Assembly (NCBI RefSeq): GCF_900112005.1
Contig: NZ_FOKK01000024.1
Location: 1 to 50,495 of the forward strand
From: Algoriphagus aquimarinus
GTDB taxonomy: Bacteria; Bacteroidota; Bacteroidia; Cytophagales; Cyclobacteriaceae
Length of the DNA stretch: 50,495 nucleotides
Reading direction: 5' to 3'
Both the position numbers and the translations under genes were made by a program. Below the pieces are notes generated by a model. It did not search any database and was not told the origin of the DNA. It saw only the letters and a list, made by a program, of their open reading frames with translations. Positions 19,701-28,060 of this stretch are shown here, one piece after another. Positions within the stretch are counted from its first letter, which is position 1. Every line of letters starts with the position of its first letter.

Positions 19701-20167
19701 GTGGTGCCTGTAGCCAAGGCAATGTCTCTAAATTTCAGGTTTCCCTGATTCAAAAAAAGCTTGTTTTGGCCTTGATTGGCCGTGAAATACAAATCTTCCA
19801 AACCGTCATTATTCACATCCCCAACCGCTACACCTCCACCATTGTAGAAGTATTGATAGGTAAGTATATTGGCTGTCTCGGTTTCTTGAATTTGATTGGT
19901 AAAAGTGAGCTGAGTAGAATCTGGGCTTACCAACTCAAAAAGTGTTGGTGTCGCTTCCTCACTTTTTTCCTGACAACCAGCAAATAAGAATACCGCTCCC
20001 AGCAAGATGACTTGGAGTGATTTTACTGGTTTGTTGTTTGTAAATGTGAGTTGGGGGTTCAAGCTCAGTGTTTGATTAAATTTTTGGAATACCATCAAGA
20101 AATTCTTCAATACGAGGGTAAGGAAAACATCTCGCTCTTTTAAAATTTTAATTCTGTTCATCTCCAT
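16775..20167 (-). CDS. FG-GAP/VCBS-repeat lipoprotein with ASPIC/UnbV domain (CRTAC-like)
   Basis: The frame has 1130 residues. A lipoprotein signal (LLGAVFLFAGC) ends at Cys65 if the first ATG is used. The internal Met25 (ATG at 20095) gives a more normal 40-residue leader and is a good alternative start. The mature part has many calcium-binding FG-GAP/VCBS repeats of the form D-x-N/D-x-D-G (for example DVNNDGLEDLY, DINGDGLKDIY, DLDMDGDLDML) over about 100-545. An ASPIC/UnbV domain follows (about 560-645), then a second run of FG-GAP repeats to about 1000. Such proteins are common beside SusC/SusD pairs in Bacteroidota and are thought to be outer-surface carbohydrate-binding or scaffold proteins. 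It is probably co-transcribed with the GH9 gene. No catalytic residues are evident. Confidence 0.85.
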   Translation of the reverse strand: MEMNRIKILKERDVFLTLVLKNFLMVFQKFNQTLSLNPQLTFTNNKPVKSLQVILLGAVFLFAGCQEKSEEATPTLFELVSPDSTQLTFTNQIQETETANILTYQYFYNGGGVAVGDVNNDGLEDLYFTANQGQNKLFLNQGNLKFRDIALATGTTGKDNAWTTGTAIVDINGDGLKDIYVCYSGDLPAKQRRNELFVNQGLDGQGIPFFKEMAADYGLDDSGFSTAAYFSDLDMDGDLDMLLLNHNPRLFNNLNINAFEAMLNTADSMSSTKIYKNENGVFNDRTAESGLTQTGLSYGLGASIADFNGDGFPDIYLGNDYSAPDYLYINQGDGTFANQVKEAIGLTSLYTMGVDAADINRDGKLDLISLDMLPEDNARQKLLFSPENYEHYNLFLKAGLHHQLMRNMLQLNLGDGTFSEIGQLAGISATDWSWAPLFADFDNDGFTDLFVSNGFLKDFTNLDFINYRNEYLQNSKVTATGINELIKKMPATKVGNYGFRNINGIQFENQSESWGLNNPGNSNGAVYADLDQDGDLDLVINNLNEPAQIYKNRTSETNNSNYIQLRLKGLGGNADGVGAKVIVYQNGLLNYQEQQIYKGYQGNVSAIMHFGLGEGKVDSVEVRWKNRKITRIKNPEVNQVLELIEAEAVNEVLEENLKLYKFTQLEQYTISSKAVLPNDFKRQSQLLYTLSQEKISMVFADLKGDGSAEVIISNGSTIYTIPKEYSSSDVIQNNLYSSDSHTITSITALDADGDGDLDLYVAKGGYFDLEKGDVRQQDVLLINDGKGVFIESKMDFGILPSENVIAWDANGDGLEDLFVGSGYVPGRWPESVSSQVWINSGDGTFSPISLENISRVKASQTYDLDQDGLDELIVASEFDRIRILSLIDGKIQDRSEQFLPGGKSGLWSSILIQDLDGDGDPELLAGNWGLNSRLQSDSNNPVRIYYEDFDANGSIDPLMTFPVMGEEFPFFSRDELAAQLYKKKALFPAHEKFSKAKIQDILTPQELEKAKRVEAQTLETKMYTLRTGVFEEVSLPILVQSSPIQAIAALKSDQGFDLLLLGNQENARLKIGRLDANPGWVLHKNSQGIWELVEPNKTGLQLRSNISAVVTIGNLIWIGVPNNGVFKYAY

Positions 20168-20270
20168 TAACCCAGACCTCTAGGCTGGGCTTTGTTATTA
20201 TGGGCTTTCATCCCCATTTCTAAAAGGAAAATCTGTAATATATCATTAACAGCATTCTCCGCGCATTAAT

Positions 20271-20292
20271 CGGTTAGTGAGCCTGTCGAAAT
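20271..20292 (+). repeat. REP-type word
   Basis: CGGTTAGTGAGCCTGTCGAA matches 17 of 20 bases with the reverse complement of the word at 10167-10189 inside the palindromic element. It lies between the susC operon terminator and the FG-GAP gene. It is a solo copy with no obvious stem partner. Confidence 0.55.
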
Positions 20293-20314
20293 AATGCGAT
20301 AAGACTGGTTTTAG

Positions 20315-20351
20315 AAAAAATCTCCGAGGTAAAACGCTTCACCCCGGAGAT
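20315..20351 (-). terminator. Rho-independent terminator of the susC-susD-SGBP operon
   Basis: Stem ATCTCCG (20320-20326) with CGGAGAT (20345-20351), one mismatch, then GGT/ACC pairing. On the minus strand it is followed by T6 (20315-20320). It lies 30 bp past the SGBP stop codon, so the FG-GAP gene needs its own promoter. Confidence 0.85.
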
Positions 20352-20381
20352 CAGATTAATAAACCTCTTATGCTGTACTTT

Positions 20382-21647
20382 TTAATTAACTGCTCTAATC
20401 ACTCTAACATTATCCACGCCTAGAACTGCCTGGATATCATTCGAAGTAGTGTTGGTGACCACCAATCTTAGTTGTTTTGCGGAACCGTCGCCCTTCAAGA
20501 AATCTCCATAAGTATTTAGTCTGGTGGAACCATTGGTAAGCCTTGTCATATTAGCAGACAAGGTGTACCAGCTACCATCGGTAGTTTTGATAAAATCACT
20601 CATCGGGATGTTATAGCTCAACTCGTTTCCTTGGCTATCTGGATACCAAATTTGCATTTCTAGCCCTGCTATAGAAGCAGAAGTATTGATCGCAACTTCA
20701 AAGCGTATATCAAAATTAGTTGCCGGAGTACCTGGCTCATAACCTTCACCTACAGGGAAGATTTGTACGCCACCCCAGTTTGCTAGGTTGATTACTTTAT
20801 CGTTGTTCCAGCCATAACCAGATGGAAAAGCTTGATTCATTCCAGCGAAACTACCTTCCAAACTAGATATACCTGGCTGAGAAGGTTTGATCATATCGCC
20901 TGATATGCCCCATCCCCAATCCCATGGCCACGAAAGTGCACCATTAGTATCGAAATCAGCAACCATACCTTTCTCAGCATAGATCTGCGTGTTTCTATTA
21001 GTAGCAGATCCTCCTGATTTGGTCACTACTCTGATAGATTGACCTTCTGAGAAATCTAGATTATCTGGCACCTTCACTGAAAGTGTAGATCCAGCAGCAT
21101 TAGTAGTAAATCCTGAAGTCACGTACACATCTTCACCTGGGAAATAAACAGTATCTACAAAGTAGAAATACCTTCCAAGAAGTGTAAGATCATCACCAGC
21201 TTTTACATACTGGTTTTTCACTTGAAGCACCTGAGGAGCTGGAGGAAGCGTCTGGAATTCTATGATTGCTTCACCTGATTTGTTTACCAACCTCAAGGTA
21301 TTTGGCACATTAGGATTAGTTGCTACAGTAGGAACTGAATCTCCTACAGTCACGATCACCGTATTGTTAGTCACATAGGCAGTGTTCACTCCAAGTGGAT
21401 AATCATTCAAATACACTTGCTGCGTACCCAAAAGATTATTACCCAAAATAGCAATAGTACTACCTAGCGTAGCAGAGGTAAATGCACTATCTGCTGTACT
21501 TGGATCAGTATTTCGAACACGCTCAATAGTTGGCGGTCCTACGTTTATTTCGTCCTCCTCCTTACATGCTCCAAGTGCAAGCACCATTACTAGCGCAGAA
21601 GCTACAAGGATTGAGTGTGAGGATCTTATATTTTTTATGATGTTCAT
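20382..21647 (-). CDS. Surface glycan-binding lipoprotein (SGBP) with IPT/TIG repeats
   Basis: This 421-residue protein has a lipoprotein signal ending LALGAC (Cys28) and an acidic EEDE stretch just after it, typical of Bacteroidota surface lipoproteins. Two IPT/TIG Ig-like domains follow (about 40-125 and 130-220; PPTIERV and PPAPQVLQV mark their starts). The C-terminal beta-sandwich (about 225-421) resembles the xyloglucan-type glycan-binding domain of SGBP-B proteins and is rich in exposed Trp (WPWDWGWG). It is the third gene of the operon, 30 bp after susD, and ends before a strong terminator. It probably captures the polysaccharide at the cell surface; the exact ligand is inferred only from neighbouring enzymes. 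Confidence 0.85.
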   Translation of the reverse strand: MNIIKNIRSSHSILVASALVMVLALGACKEEDEINVGPPTIERVRNTDPSTADSAFTSATLGSTIAILGNNLLGTQQVYLNDYPLGVNTAYVTNNTVIVTVGDSVPTVATNPNVPNTLRLVNKSGEAIIEFQTLPPAPQVLQVKNQYVKAGDDLTLLGRYFYFVDTVYFPGEDVYVTSGFTTNAAGSTLSVKVPDNLDFSEGQSIRVVTKSGGSATNRNTQIYAEKGMVADFDTNGALSWPWDWGWGISGDMIKPSQPGISSLEGSFAGMNQAFPSGYGWNNDKVINLANWGGVQIFPVGEGYEPGTPATNFDIRFEVAINTSASIAGLEMQIWYPDSQGNELSYNIPMSDFIKTTDGSWYTLSANMTRLTNGSTRLNTYGDFLKGDGSAKQLRLVVTNTTSNDIQAVLGVDNVRVIRAVN

Positions 21648-21677
21648 ATGTTTAGCATTTCAATGTAAGTCCACAAA

Positions 21678-23342
21678 TCAATTATCTGCTGAGAAATCAT
21701 ACGGTACAGCAGGCTTTCTCAAGTTTGGTGCTCTTGACAACTCCGAAGAAGGAATTGGAATCTTGAAGTTAGATTCGCTCACAGTAAAGAATCTTGGAGA
21801 AGTGTCACTTTCTGGAATTTCGATTTCCCACAACGTTGGATCAGGAATCTGATCAGCATAGATTCTGAACGTTCCACGATCTTGGTTAGATAGAATGCTG
21901 TAAGCCTTAGCTGGATCATAATATTCCAATTTGGTAAACTCATACCAAGCTTGGCCTTCCATAGCAAACTCCTTGATTCGCTCTTCGAAAACATCTTGCC
22001 AAGTGACAGAAGTCAGTGCATTTACACCAGCTCTCTTTCTGACTAGATTGACATACTTCAAAGCTTCACCAGGATTTTTGTCCAAAACAGCCTCAGCATA
22101 GGTCAAGTAAACATCAGCTAATCGAAGAATGTAAGTATTGATCTCAGTACCCTGCTGAACGACTTTACCATCGTTATCTTCAGGTCTTCCTACCACATAC
22201 TTTTTCACCCAAGCTCTAGAATTATATGCTCTACTGCCATCAAGGCTACGTGCAGGCACTTCTAGTGGCTGAGCAGATCCTCCAGGAGGAACTTGAGTAA
22301 TGTAAGAATAGTGCTCTCCCGGGAACATGAAACTACCTTTTCTTCTTTTGTCAAATACTAGGTCATCATACATATCTAGCATCCACTTAGAAGCTCCGAT
22401 ATCTCCACCCCATCCGTCACCGAAACCAGTGATTTCAGATCCAAAAGCAAGGAAAGCCTGAACTGAGTTTTGGGCACCCCATTGGCCAGCTTGCCCAGCG
22501 TTATACACCCACTGAAGTGCAGCCAGTGTTTCTACGTTATTGTTATTTGCAGTTTTGAATAGGTCTTCATATTCAGGCATCAATGATGCTCCGCTATTGT
22601 CAATAACTCTTTTTGCAAAATATGCTGCAGAATCCAAGTCACTTTGATTTCTGCTTCCAGAAACACCTGCTTTAGTCAGGTACATTTTGGCCAACATACC
22701 TTCTGCAGACCACTTAGTCAAACGACCCTTTAGAACAGAATTTTCAGGGAGATTTTCCACTGCATAGCGGAAATCCTTGATGATAAATTGCCACACAGTT
22801 TCTTCTGTATTTCTAGCAATAGTAGTATCCTGCAAAAGAGCCGTGTTGTTCGTGATAATTGGAACTGGACCCCAGTTTTGAACCAAGTAAGAGTAAGCTA
22901 GTCCACGCATGAATCTACCTTCTGCAATACCGTGATTTTTGATACGATCTGTTACTTCTTCACCAGCATATGCATTGATGTTATTGATCAATGAATTAGA
23001 CTGAGCGACTACGTTATAGAATGCTCTCCAAGAGGCACCATTTTCTGCAGTTTCTCCAGTAGTGTTGAATCGTACGTTTTCTAGTTGATAAGATCCAGAG
23101 GTCAATGTTCCTCCTCTAGCATCTCCAATACCATGACTTGCTTTATCATTGTAAGCAAACCATACCATGTTATATAGCGGTGCTGATGCTGCCAAAATCT
23201 GATCATCAGTTTTGTAGAAGTTAGCATCTACAATCGCGTCCAATGGGGGTCTATCCAAGAAATCTTCTGAACAGCTCACCATTCCTCCAAGTAGCAAAGC
23301 AGCTCCAAGGACTAATTTTTGGAATTTTGTGTTTGTTGTCAT
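21678..23342 (-). CDS. SusD/RagB-family outer-membrane glycan-binding lipoprotein
   Basis: This 554-residue protein has a lipoprotein signal ending GGMVSC (Cys24), followed by SEDFLDRPPLDAI, the standard SusD N-terminus. TPR-like helices carry the family phrases GEARFMRGLAYSYLV-type (here AEGRFMRGLAYSYLV), KAMLAKMYLTKAGV-type and ILRLADVYLTYAEAVLD. SusD proteins form a lid on the SusC transporter and bind oligosaccharide at the surface. It follows susC by 18 bp and precedes the SGBP gene by 30 bp, so the three form one operon. Length is normal for the family and the frame is intact. Confidence 0.96.
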   Translation of the reverse strand: MTTNTKFQKLVLGAALLLGGMVSCSEDFLDRPPLDAIVDANFYKTDDQILAASAPLYNMVWFAYNDKASHGIGDARGGTLTSGSYQLENVRFNTTGETAENGASWRAFYNVVAQSNSLINNINAYAGEEVTDRIKNHGIAEGRFMRGLAYSYLVQNWGPVPIITNNTALLQDTTIARNTEETVWQFIIKDFRYAVENLPENSVLKGRLTKWSAEGMLAKMYLTKAGVSGSRNQSDLDSAAYFAKRVIDNSGASLMPEYEDLFKTANNNNVETLAALQWVYNAGQAGQWGAQNSVQAFLAFGSEITGFGDGWGGDIGASKWMLDMYDDLVFDKRRKGSFMFPGEHYSYITQVPPGGSAQPLEVPARSLDGSRAYNSRAWVKKYVVGRPEDNDGKVVQQGTEINTYILRLADVYLTYAEAVLDKNPGEALKYVNLVRKRAGVNALTSVTWQDVFEERIKEFAMEGQAWYEFTKLEYYDPAKAYSILSNQDRGTFRIYADQIPDPTLWEIEIPESDTSPRFFTVSESNFKIPIPSSELSRAPNLRKPAVPYDFSADN

Positions 23343-23360
23343 GTTTGTATAATTTTTGGA

Positions 23361-26300
23361 TTAGAAGTCAACACCTAAGCTGAATGTGTACATTCTCGTC
23401 TGAGGATATCTGCCGTAGTCAACACCGATCAATTGGTTTCCAGCTGATACGTTGTTACCTACTGATGCACCTACTTCAGGATCATATCCTTTATACTTCG
23501 TAAATGTGAATGCATTCTGTACACCAACTGCTAGCTTCAGACCTCTCACTACATTTTGCTTTCCTAGCAATTCAGTAGGGACTACATAGGAAAGGTTGAT
23601 GTTTTTCACTCTTACATAAGAACCGTCCTCTACGAATTTGTCAGAGATTCTTGTTCCGTTACCATTCAAGTCAGTTCCTGTGAGTCTTGGCACTTCTGTA
23701 CCTGCATTGGCTATGAATGGGTTGCCCGTTTGGTCCATTTCAACTCTAGCATAATCATAAGTTTCCAAAAGCATGTTTCTACCCAAATTCACGTTGTTAG
23801 GATTGATATTTAGGAATCTGTTGTAGTTGTAGATATCTACACCAAGAGCTCCTGTAAACAATACATCTAGTGAAATACCTTTGTAAGAGAACTGCTGCGT
23901 CATACCGAAAGTGAATTTTGGCCATGGATTACCAATGAATGTCTGATCTCTCTCATCGATTACACCATCATCATTCAGATCCTTATACTTGACATCACCT
24001 ACATAGATACCGTCCACACCTACTGGAAGTGGATTACCTGAATTATCTACAGGTCTTGGGCTAGATTCTACGTCCTCAATTGACTGGAATAAGCCATCAG
24101 CCTGATAGCCGTAAAACAACCAAGGTGCTTGACCTGGCTGAGCTCTTGCGGTGAAGTTATTCAACCACCAAGCTGTACGATCGATGAACGCAGTCTCAGA
24201 GAAGAATTTGGTCACTTCAGTTTTGAATCCAGAGAAGTTGTAGTTAGAGCTCCAAGAGAATCCGCTAGCTCTGTTATCAATGTTGATGGTATTAATAGTG
24301 ATGCCATAACCTTTGTTTTGCAAAGCACCAATGTTCACTGTAGGAGTTCCAATGCTTCCTTCTGCAGATGTACCCATGTACCAAGGCAGTGGATTAGGCA
24401 AAAGCAAGTTCTCAGTTTTCTTCAGGTAGAAATCACCCTCAATTTGAATTCTGTTGTTGAGGATATTCAAATTGAAACCAAGGTTGACAGTAGAAGTTTC
24501 TTCCCACTTCAAGTTTGGATTACCAAATCGAGAAACTAGGAAACCACCACCCCATGGCGTGGGGATACTTGGTGAGCTAAGTGGCGCATAGATTGCGTTT
24601 GCGTCACCTTGGTTACCAGTAAGACCAGTTTCAAATCTGATTTTAAATTCGTCTAACCAAGTAGCATTCTGCAAGAAAGTTTCCTCAGAAACTCTCCATG
24701 CTGCCGAAACGGAAGGGAAATAACCCCATCTGTTTTCAGGACCAAAGTTTGCCGAGCCATCAGCTCTGAAAGCAGCTAAAAGAATGTATTTTTCATTGAA
24801 AGTGTAATTTGCTCTCGCAAAGTATGATTCCATTGCCCACTGATTGGCCCCACCACTATTGGTAGCACCTTGAGCAGAACCAAGACCAAGCTGCTGCAGG
24901 TCATTGGAAGGGAAATTCACTCTAGCACCTCGTAAGAATTCATACTGAGATTCTTGAGCTTCATGGCTGGCCATTAAGTCCAAAGCATGCTTGCCCCAAA
25001 CTGCGCTATAAGTCAACATCTGATTCCAGTTCCAATAGAAGCTATTACTAGATTCCTGTGTAAGTGAATTCGTGTCATTCGTCACTACACCCAGCGTGTA
25101 AGTTGGAGTAAAGAAGTGACCGTTGTTATAGTTAATGTTTGTGTTCACCATGGTACGGAACTTCAAACCTTTAACGATATCAATTTCTACATTGAATCCA
25201 CCTTGAGCACCTCTTCTTTTGTAGTTTCTATCCAATAGATTAGCCAAAGCGATCGGGTTAGCTGGAGTAAACTGCAAGCTTGAACCGTTCACAGGATCCG
25301 CACCACCCCAAGATCCATCAGGATTTGTTACTGGTACATTTGGTGCCATTTGAATAGCATTGTTGATTACATCAGAGCTACCTGTAGCCAATTGCTCATC
25401 CGTGTGGAAAAGCTGTAGGTTCAAACCAAGCTTCAACCATTTTCTAGTCTGGTTATCAATGTTTGTTCGGATTGAATAACGATCAAAGGAAGATCCAATC
25501 GCTACACCTTCCTGATTGAAGTATTCACCAGAGATGTAAAATTTAGTCTTTTCATCTCCACCACTAAGCGTGATATTATGTTTGTTCAAAGGCGCAGTTT
25601 TGAAAAGCGCGTCCTGCCAGTTAGTACCTGCTCCCAAAAGTGTAGGATCTAGGAAAGCTGCTGGAGGCTCACCACCAGTGATTTCGCGGATATCATTAGT
25701 CATCGTCGCGTACTGGCTTAATGACATTACTTCTAAGTTTTCAGGCTTATCCTGAAGTGTGTAGAGGAAGTTATAAGTGATTTTAGTATCACCACTTTTA
25801 CCTCTCTTGGTAGTGATCATAATCACACCGTTAGTACCTCTAGAGCCATATATCGCAGTTGCGGAAGGACCTTGCAAAACTTCCATAGACTCGATATCAC
25901 TTGGGTTAAGACCCGCTAGTGGATTAGTCGAAGAAGTGTTACCATAGGATACAGCAGCAGGCTGAATTTGAACTCCATCAATTACATACAGAGGTTGGTT
26001 AGTACCGCCAATGGAGTTGACACCTCGGATATTTACAGAGATACCTCCTCCCGGAGCACCGGTGTTTTGAGTGACATATACACCTGCAGCACGACCTTGA
26101 AGAGCTTGCTCAACAGTCGTATTGACCGTACGCTCTATATCTTCAGCAGTCACAGACACCTGTGCACTGGACATATCACGTTTTTTCATGGTACCATAAC
26201 CAACTACAACTACTTCGTCCAAAGAAGACATGTCTTCTTGCATAGTGACGTTAATTGTGGATTGGTTACCTACCACGATTTCCTGAGCCTTATAGCCAAT

Positions 26301-26519
26301 GAAGCTATAAACTAGGATGGATTGCGAAGAAGGAACAGTAATCGAATACGTTCCATCTACTTCAGTTGCTACACCAGTAGTGGTTCCTTTCACCAGCACT
26401 GTTACTCCCGGGAGTGATAGTCCATCGCCAGCAGCGTTCACGGTTCCTTTGACCGTGACCTGAGCTTGAACCATACCTACCAGAAGCATAAGCCAAAGTG
26501 GTAATAGTTTTTTCATCAT
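23361..26519 (-). CDS. SusC/RagA-family TonB-dependent outer-membrane transporter
   Basis: This 1052-residue protein starts with a signal peptide (MMKKLLPLWLMLLVGMVQAQ). A carboxypeptidase-D-regulatory-like beta domain follows (about 22-92), then the SusC signature DEVVVVGYGTMKKRD with the TonB-box region, the plug domain (LQGRAAGVYV, SIRGVNS-like IRGVNSIGG, PLYVIDGV) and a 22-strand barrel ending in Phe (FSLGVDF). It imports oligosaccharides into the periplasm with energy from TonB-ExbBD. Two Met codons open the frame and either could start it. It is the first gene of the susC-susD-SGBP operon, with a 434-bp upstream region carrying operator-like repeats. Confidence 0.96.
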   Translation of the reverse strand: MMKKLLPLWLMLLVGMVQAQVTVKGTVNAAGDGLSLPGVTVLVKGTTTGVATEVDGTYSITVPSSQSILVYSFIGYKAQEIVVGNQSTINVTMQEDMSSLDEVVVVGYGTMKKRDMSSAQVSVTAEDIERTVNTTVEQALQGRAAGVYVTQNTGAPGGGISVNIRGVNSIGGTNQPLYVIDGVQIQPAAVSYGNTSSTNPLAGLNPSDIESMEVLQGPSATAIYGSRGTNGVIMITTKRGKSGDTKITYNFLYTLQDKPENLEVMSLSQYATMTNDIREITGGEPPAAFLDPTLLGAGTNWQDALFKTAPLNKHNITLSGGDEKTKFYISGEYFNQEGVAIGSSFDRYSIRTNIDNQTRKWLKLGLNLQLFHTDEQLATGSSDVINNAIQMAPNVPVTNPDGSWGGADPVNGSSLQFTPANPIALANLLDRNYKRRGAQGGFNVEIDIVKGLKFRTMVNTNINYNNGHFFTPTYTLGVVTNDTNSLTQESSNSFYWNWNQMLTYSAVWGKHALDLMASHEAQESQYEFLRGARVNFPSNDLQQLGLGSAQGATNSGGANQWAMESYFARANYTFNEKYILLAAFRADGSANFGPENRWGYFPSVSAAWRVSEETFLQNATWLDEFKIRFETGLTGNQGDANAIYAPLSSPSIPTPWGGGFLVSRFGNPNLKWEETSTVNLGFNLNILNNRIQIEGDFYLKKTENLLLPNPLPWYMGTSAEGSIGTPTVNIGALQNKGYGITINTINIDNRASGFSWSSNYNFSGFKTEVTKFFSETAFIDRTAWWLNNFTARAQPGQAPWLFYGYQADGLFQSIEDVESSPRPVDNSGNPLPVGVDGIYVGDVKYKDLNDDGVIDERDQTFIGNPWPKFTFGMTQQFSYKGISLDVLFTGALGVDIYNYNRFLNINPNNVNLGRNMLLETYDYARVEMDQTGNPFIANAGTEVPRLTGTDLNGNGTRISDKFVEDGSYVRVKNINLSYVVPTELLGKQNVVRGLKLAVGVQNAFTFTKYKGYDPEVGASVGNNVSAGNQLIGVDYGRYPQTRMYTFSLGVDF

Positions 26520-26953
26520 GAGGGGTTTAATTGTAAGAAATTGGTATATAGGTTATGAGCAGGAAAAGATTTTCCCGAGGTTGTTCTTGTTGTTTTTCTT
26601 AAGTGGATTTGTTGCATTCAGTTTGGGTTTTTGTTAGAAAAATATCAGTACGATTAACACCAAAAACTGAGAAATATTCCTTGCACCGAACTTGCATTTT
26701 CGGCAGAGATTGAGATCTGTAGAAATCAATTTGAAAAGAATAGGATCAGATTTTTGGGTTTATTGCTTTGATCCGAATAAATGTAGTTTTAGTAATCTCG
26801 TGGGAGGGTATTCAAATGTTTTGAATAGGGGTATCAAATGTTAACCCCTATGAAATCGATTGAAATAGAAGGGTTTACATAATTTCTTTCCTTTGCATTC
26901 AGGAGAAAAAGCCTAAAAAAAAGAGAAATACTTTTGAAATTCTTCCCAGCTAC
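26520..26953 (-). promoter_or_regulatory. Upstream regulatory region of the susC operon
   Basis: This 434-bp gene-free stretch lies between susC and the upstream GH5 gene, both on the minus strand. It holds two adjacent palindromic sites at 26809-26851 (separate entry). The 290 bp between those sites and the susC start would form a long leader if transcription begins near them. I see no clear TAnnTTTG promoter, and no clear terminator hairpin for the GH5 gene, only a T8 run on its downstream side near 26914. Confidence 0.55.
26809..26851. promoter_or_regulatory. Tandem operator-like palindromes upstream of susC
   Basis: Palindrome 1: TATTCAAA (26809-26816), 3-base spacer, TTTGAATA (26820-26827), perfect. 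Palindrome 2: ATAGGGGT (26825-26832), 11-base spacer, ACCCCTAT (26844-26851), perfect. They overlap by 3 bp, and TCAAATGTT occurs in both (starts at 26812 and 26834, 22 bp apart). A 22-bp repeat spacing, about two helical turns, suits a dimeric AraC-type response regulator. Confidence 0.6.
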
Positions 26954-27952
26954 TTACTGTAGATTCTTTTCGAGTGCTCCTTTGACTACTTCTCCCCATG
27001 GTTTGACCTGAGAATCAGTCCAGTTTCCTTCTGATGAAGCCGCTGGCAAAAGCATGGAACAAGACTCCTCCTTATCAGCAATAGACCACGCGGCAAAAGA
27101 GATTTTTCTACTCTCCATCCAACTAAGCCAAGCAGTCCAAGATGCGGTATCAATGGCTCCATCGCCAGTCGCTTGCATACCTGCACATTCTGTAACGAAG
27201 AGTGGTAAGCCATCCTGGAAAGCTTTCTCTGCTCTATCTCTCAAGTAGTCCTTGTGAGTAGCCGCATAGAAATGCAATACATACATGATGTTCGTCTGAT
27301 TGAGGATAGGATTCTGAGCCACCAGATGTATATCTTGACTCCAAGTAGGCGAGCCAACGAGAATCAAATTATCTGGATCGTACTTTCTGATTTCGGTGAT
27401 GATCTCCTCGCTATAAGCTTTTACCTCTTCCCAGGTTTCGTAATCAGGCTCGTTGAAAAGCTCATAGATTACATGTGGACTGTCACCATACGTCTTAGCC
27501 ATTTCCACAAAAAATGCCTTTGCCTGCTCAGGATATAACTCATGGCTATGCCAGTCTATGATCACATACATATTCTCGGCGATCGCAGCATCTACTACAG
27601 CTTTGATTTTCTCTATAGCAAATTCCGGATTTTCTAAATAGGCTCCTGATGGATCTACTCCCATCGCTGCACGTACCAAATTGGCATTCCAGTCGCTTTT
27701 AAGGAACTTCACTGCGGATGTATTGTAAAATCTTGGCCACCAATTATGCCAGCCGAAGCTTACTCCACGGAGCATTACAGCATTACCTTCACTATCTGTC
27801 AGTTTCCCATCGGTTACTTTTAGCTGGCCAAAGTATTTGACTTCACCGACTGGATCAGGAGTAGAAACTGGTGGTATTGTAACTGGATCAGGAGCTGATG
27901 CTTCCGTACATGAGGATAGAATCAGACATGCAATGACTAAAAGTCTTTTCAT
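26954..27952 (-). CDS. GH5 endo-beta-glucanase lipoprotein (subfamily 2-like)
   Basis: This 332-residue protein has a lipoprotein signal (ILSSC, Cys15) and a Pro/Thr-rich linker (about 20-36), then a (beta/alpha)8 barrel. GH5 motifs are intact: GVSFGWHNWW (63-72), IIDWHSH (131-137), the acid/base in YELFNEP (Glu168) and the nucleophile in FVTECAG (Glu255). The pattern is closest to subfamily 2 endoglucanases acting on cellulose or mixed-linkage beta-glucan. Surface location is inferred from the lipobox. The gene lies between the regulator gene and susC, on the same strand as both, and a motif shared with the susC upstream region sits 55-68 bp before its start. It is probably the surface endo-enzyme that generates oligosaccharides for SusC. 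Confidence 0.92.
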   Translation of the reverse strand: MKRLLVIACLILSSCTEASAPDPVTIPPVSTPDPVGEVKYFGQLKVTDGKLTDSEGNAVMLRGVSFGWHNWWPRFYNTSAVKFLKSDWNANLVRAAMGVDPSGAYLENPEFAIEKIKAVVDAAIAENMYVIIDWHSHELYPEQAKAFFVEMAKTYGDSPHVIYELFNEPDYETWEEVKAYSEEIITEIRKYDPDNLILVGSPTWSQDIHLVAQNPILNQTNIMYVLHFYAATHKDYLRDRAEKAFQDGLPLFVTECAGMQATGDGAIDTASWTAWLSWMESRKISFAAWSIADKEESCSMLLPAASSEGNWTDSQVKPWGEVVKGALEKNLQ

Positions 27953-28006
27953 TCTGTGGGTGTGTTAATTGAGTTACCAATTTTACACCAACAGAAATTC
28001 AAACTC

Positions 28007-28020
28007 GGGTATCAATTGTT
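28007..28020 (-). promoter_or_regulatory. Shared operator candidate upstream of the GH5 gene
   Basis: GGGTATCAATTGTT (read on the plus strand) matches 13 of 14 bases with 26829-26842 upstream of susC (GGGTATCAAATGTT). It lies 55-68 bp before the GH5 start codon, in the same orientation relative to its gene as the susC copy. It is a plausible binding site of the AraC-type output domain encoded next door. Confidence 0.55.
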
Positions 28021-28060
28021 TCCGATTAGGGTAAGGTTCGTTAAATGGAGAGAAAAAATA

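Noticed and set aside
24129..24539. 136-codon plus-strand frame inside susC
   Set aside because: It lies wholly inside a confidently identified transporter gene and has no protein-like motif.
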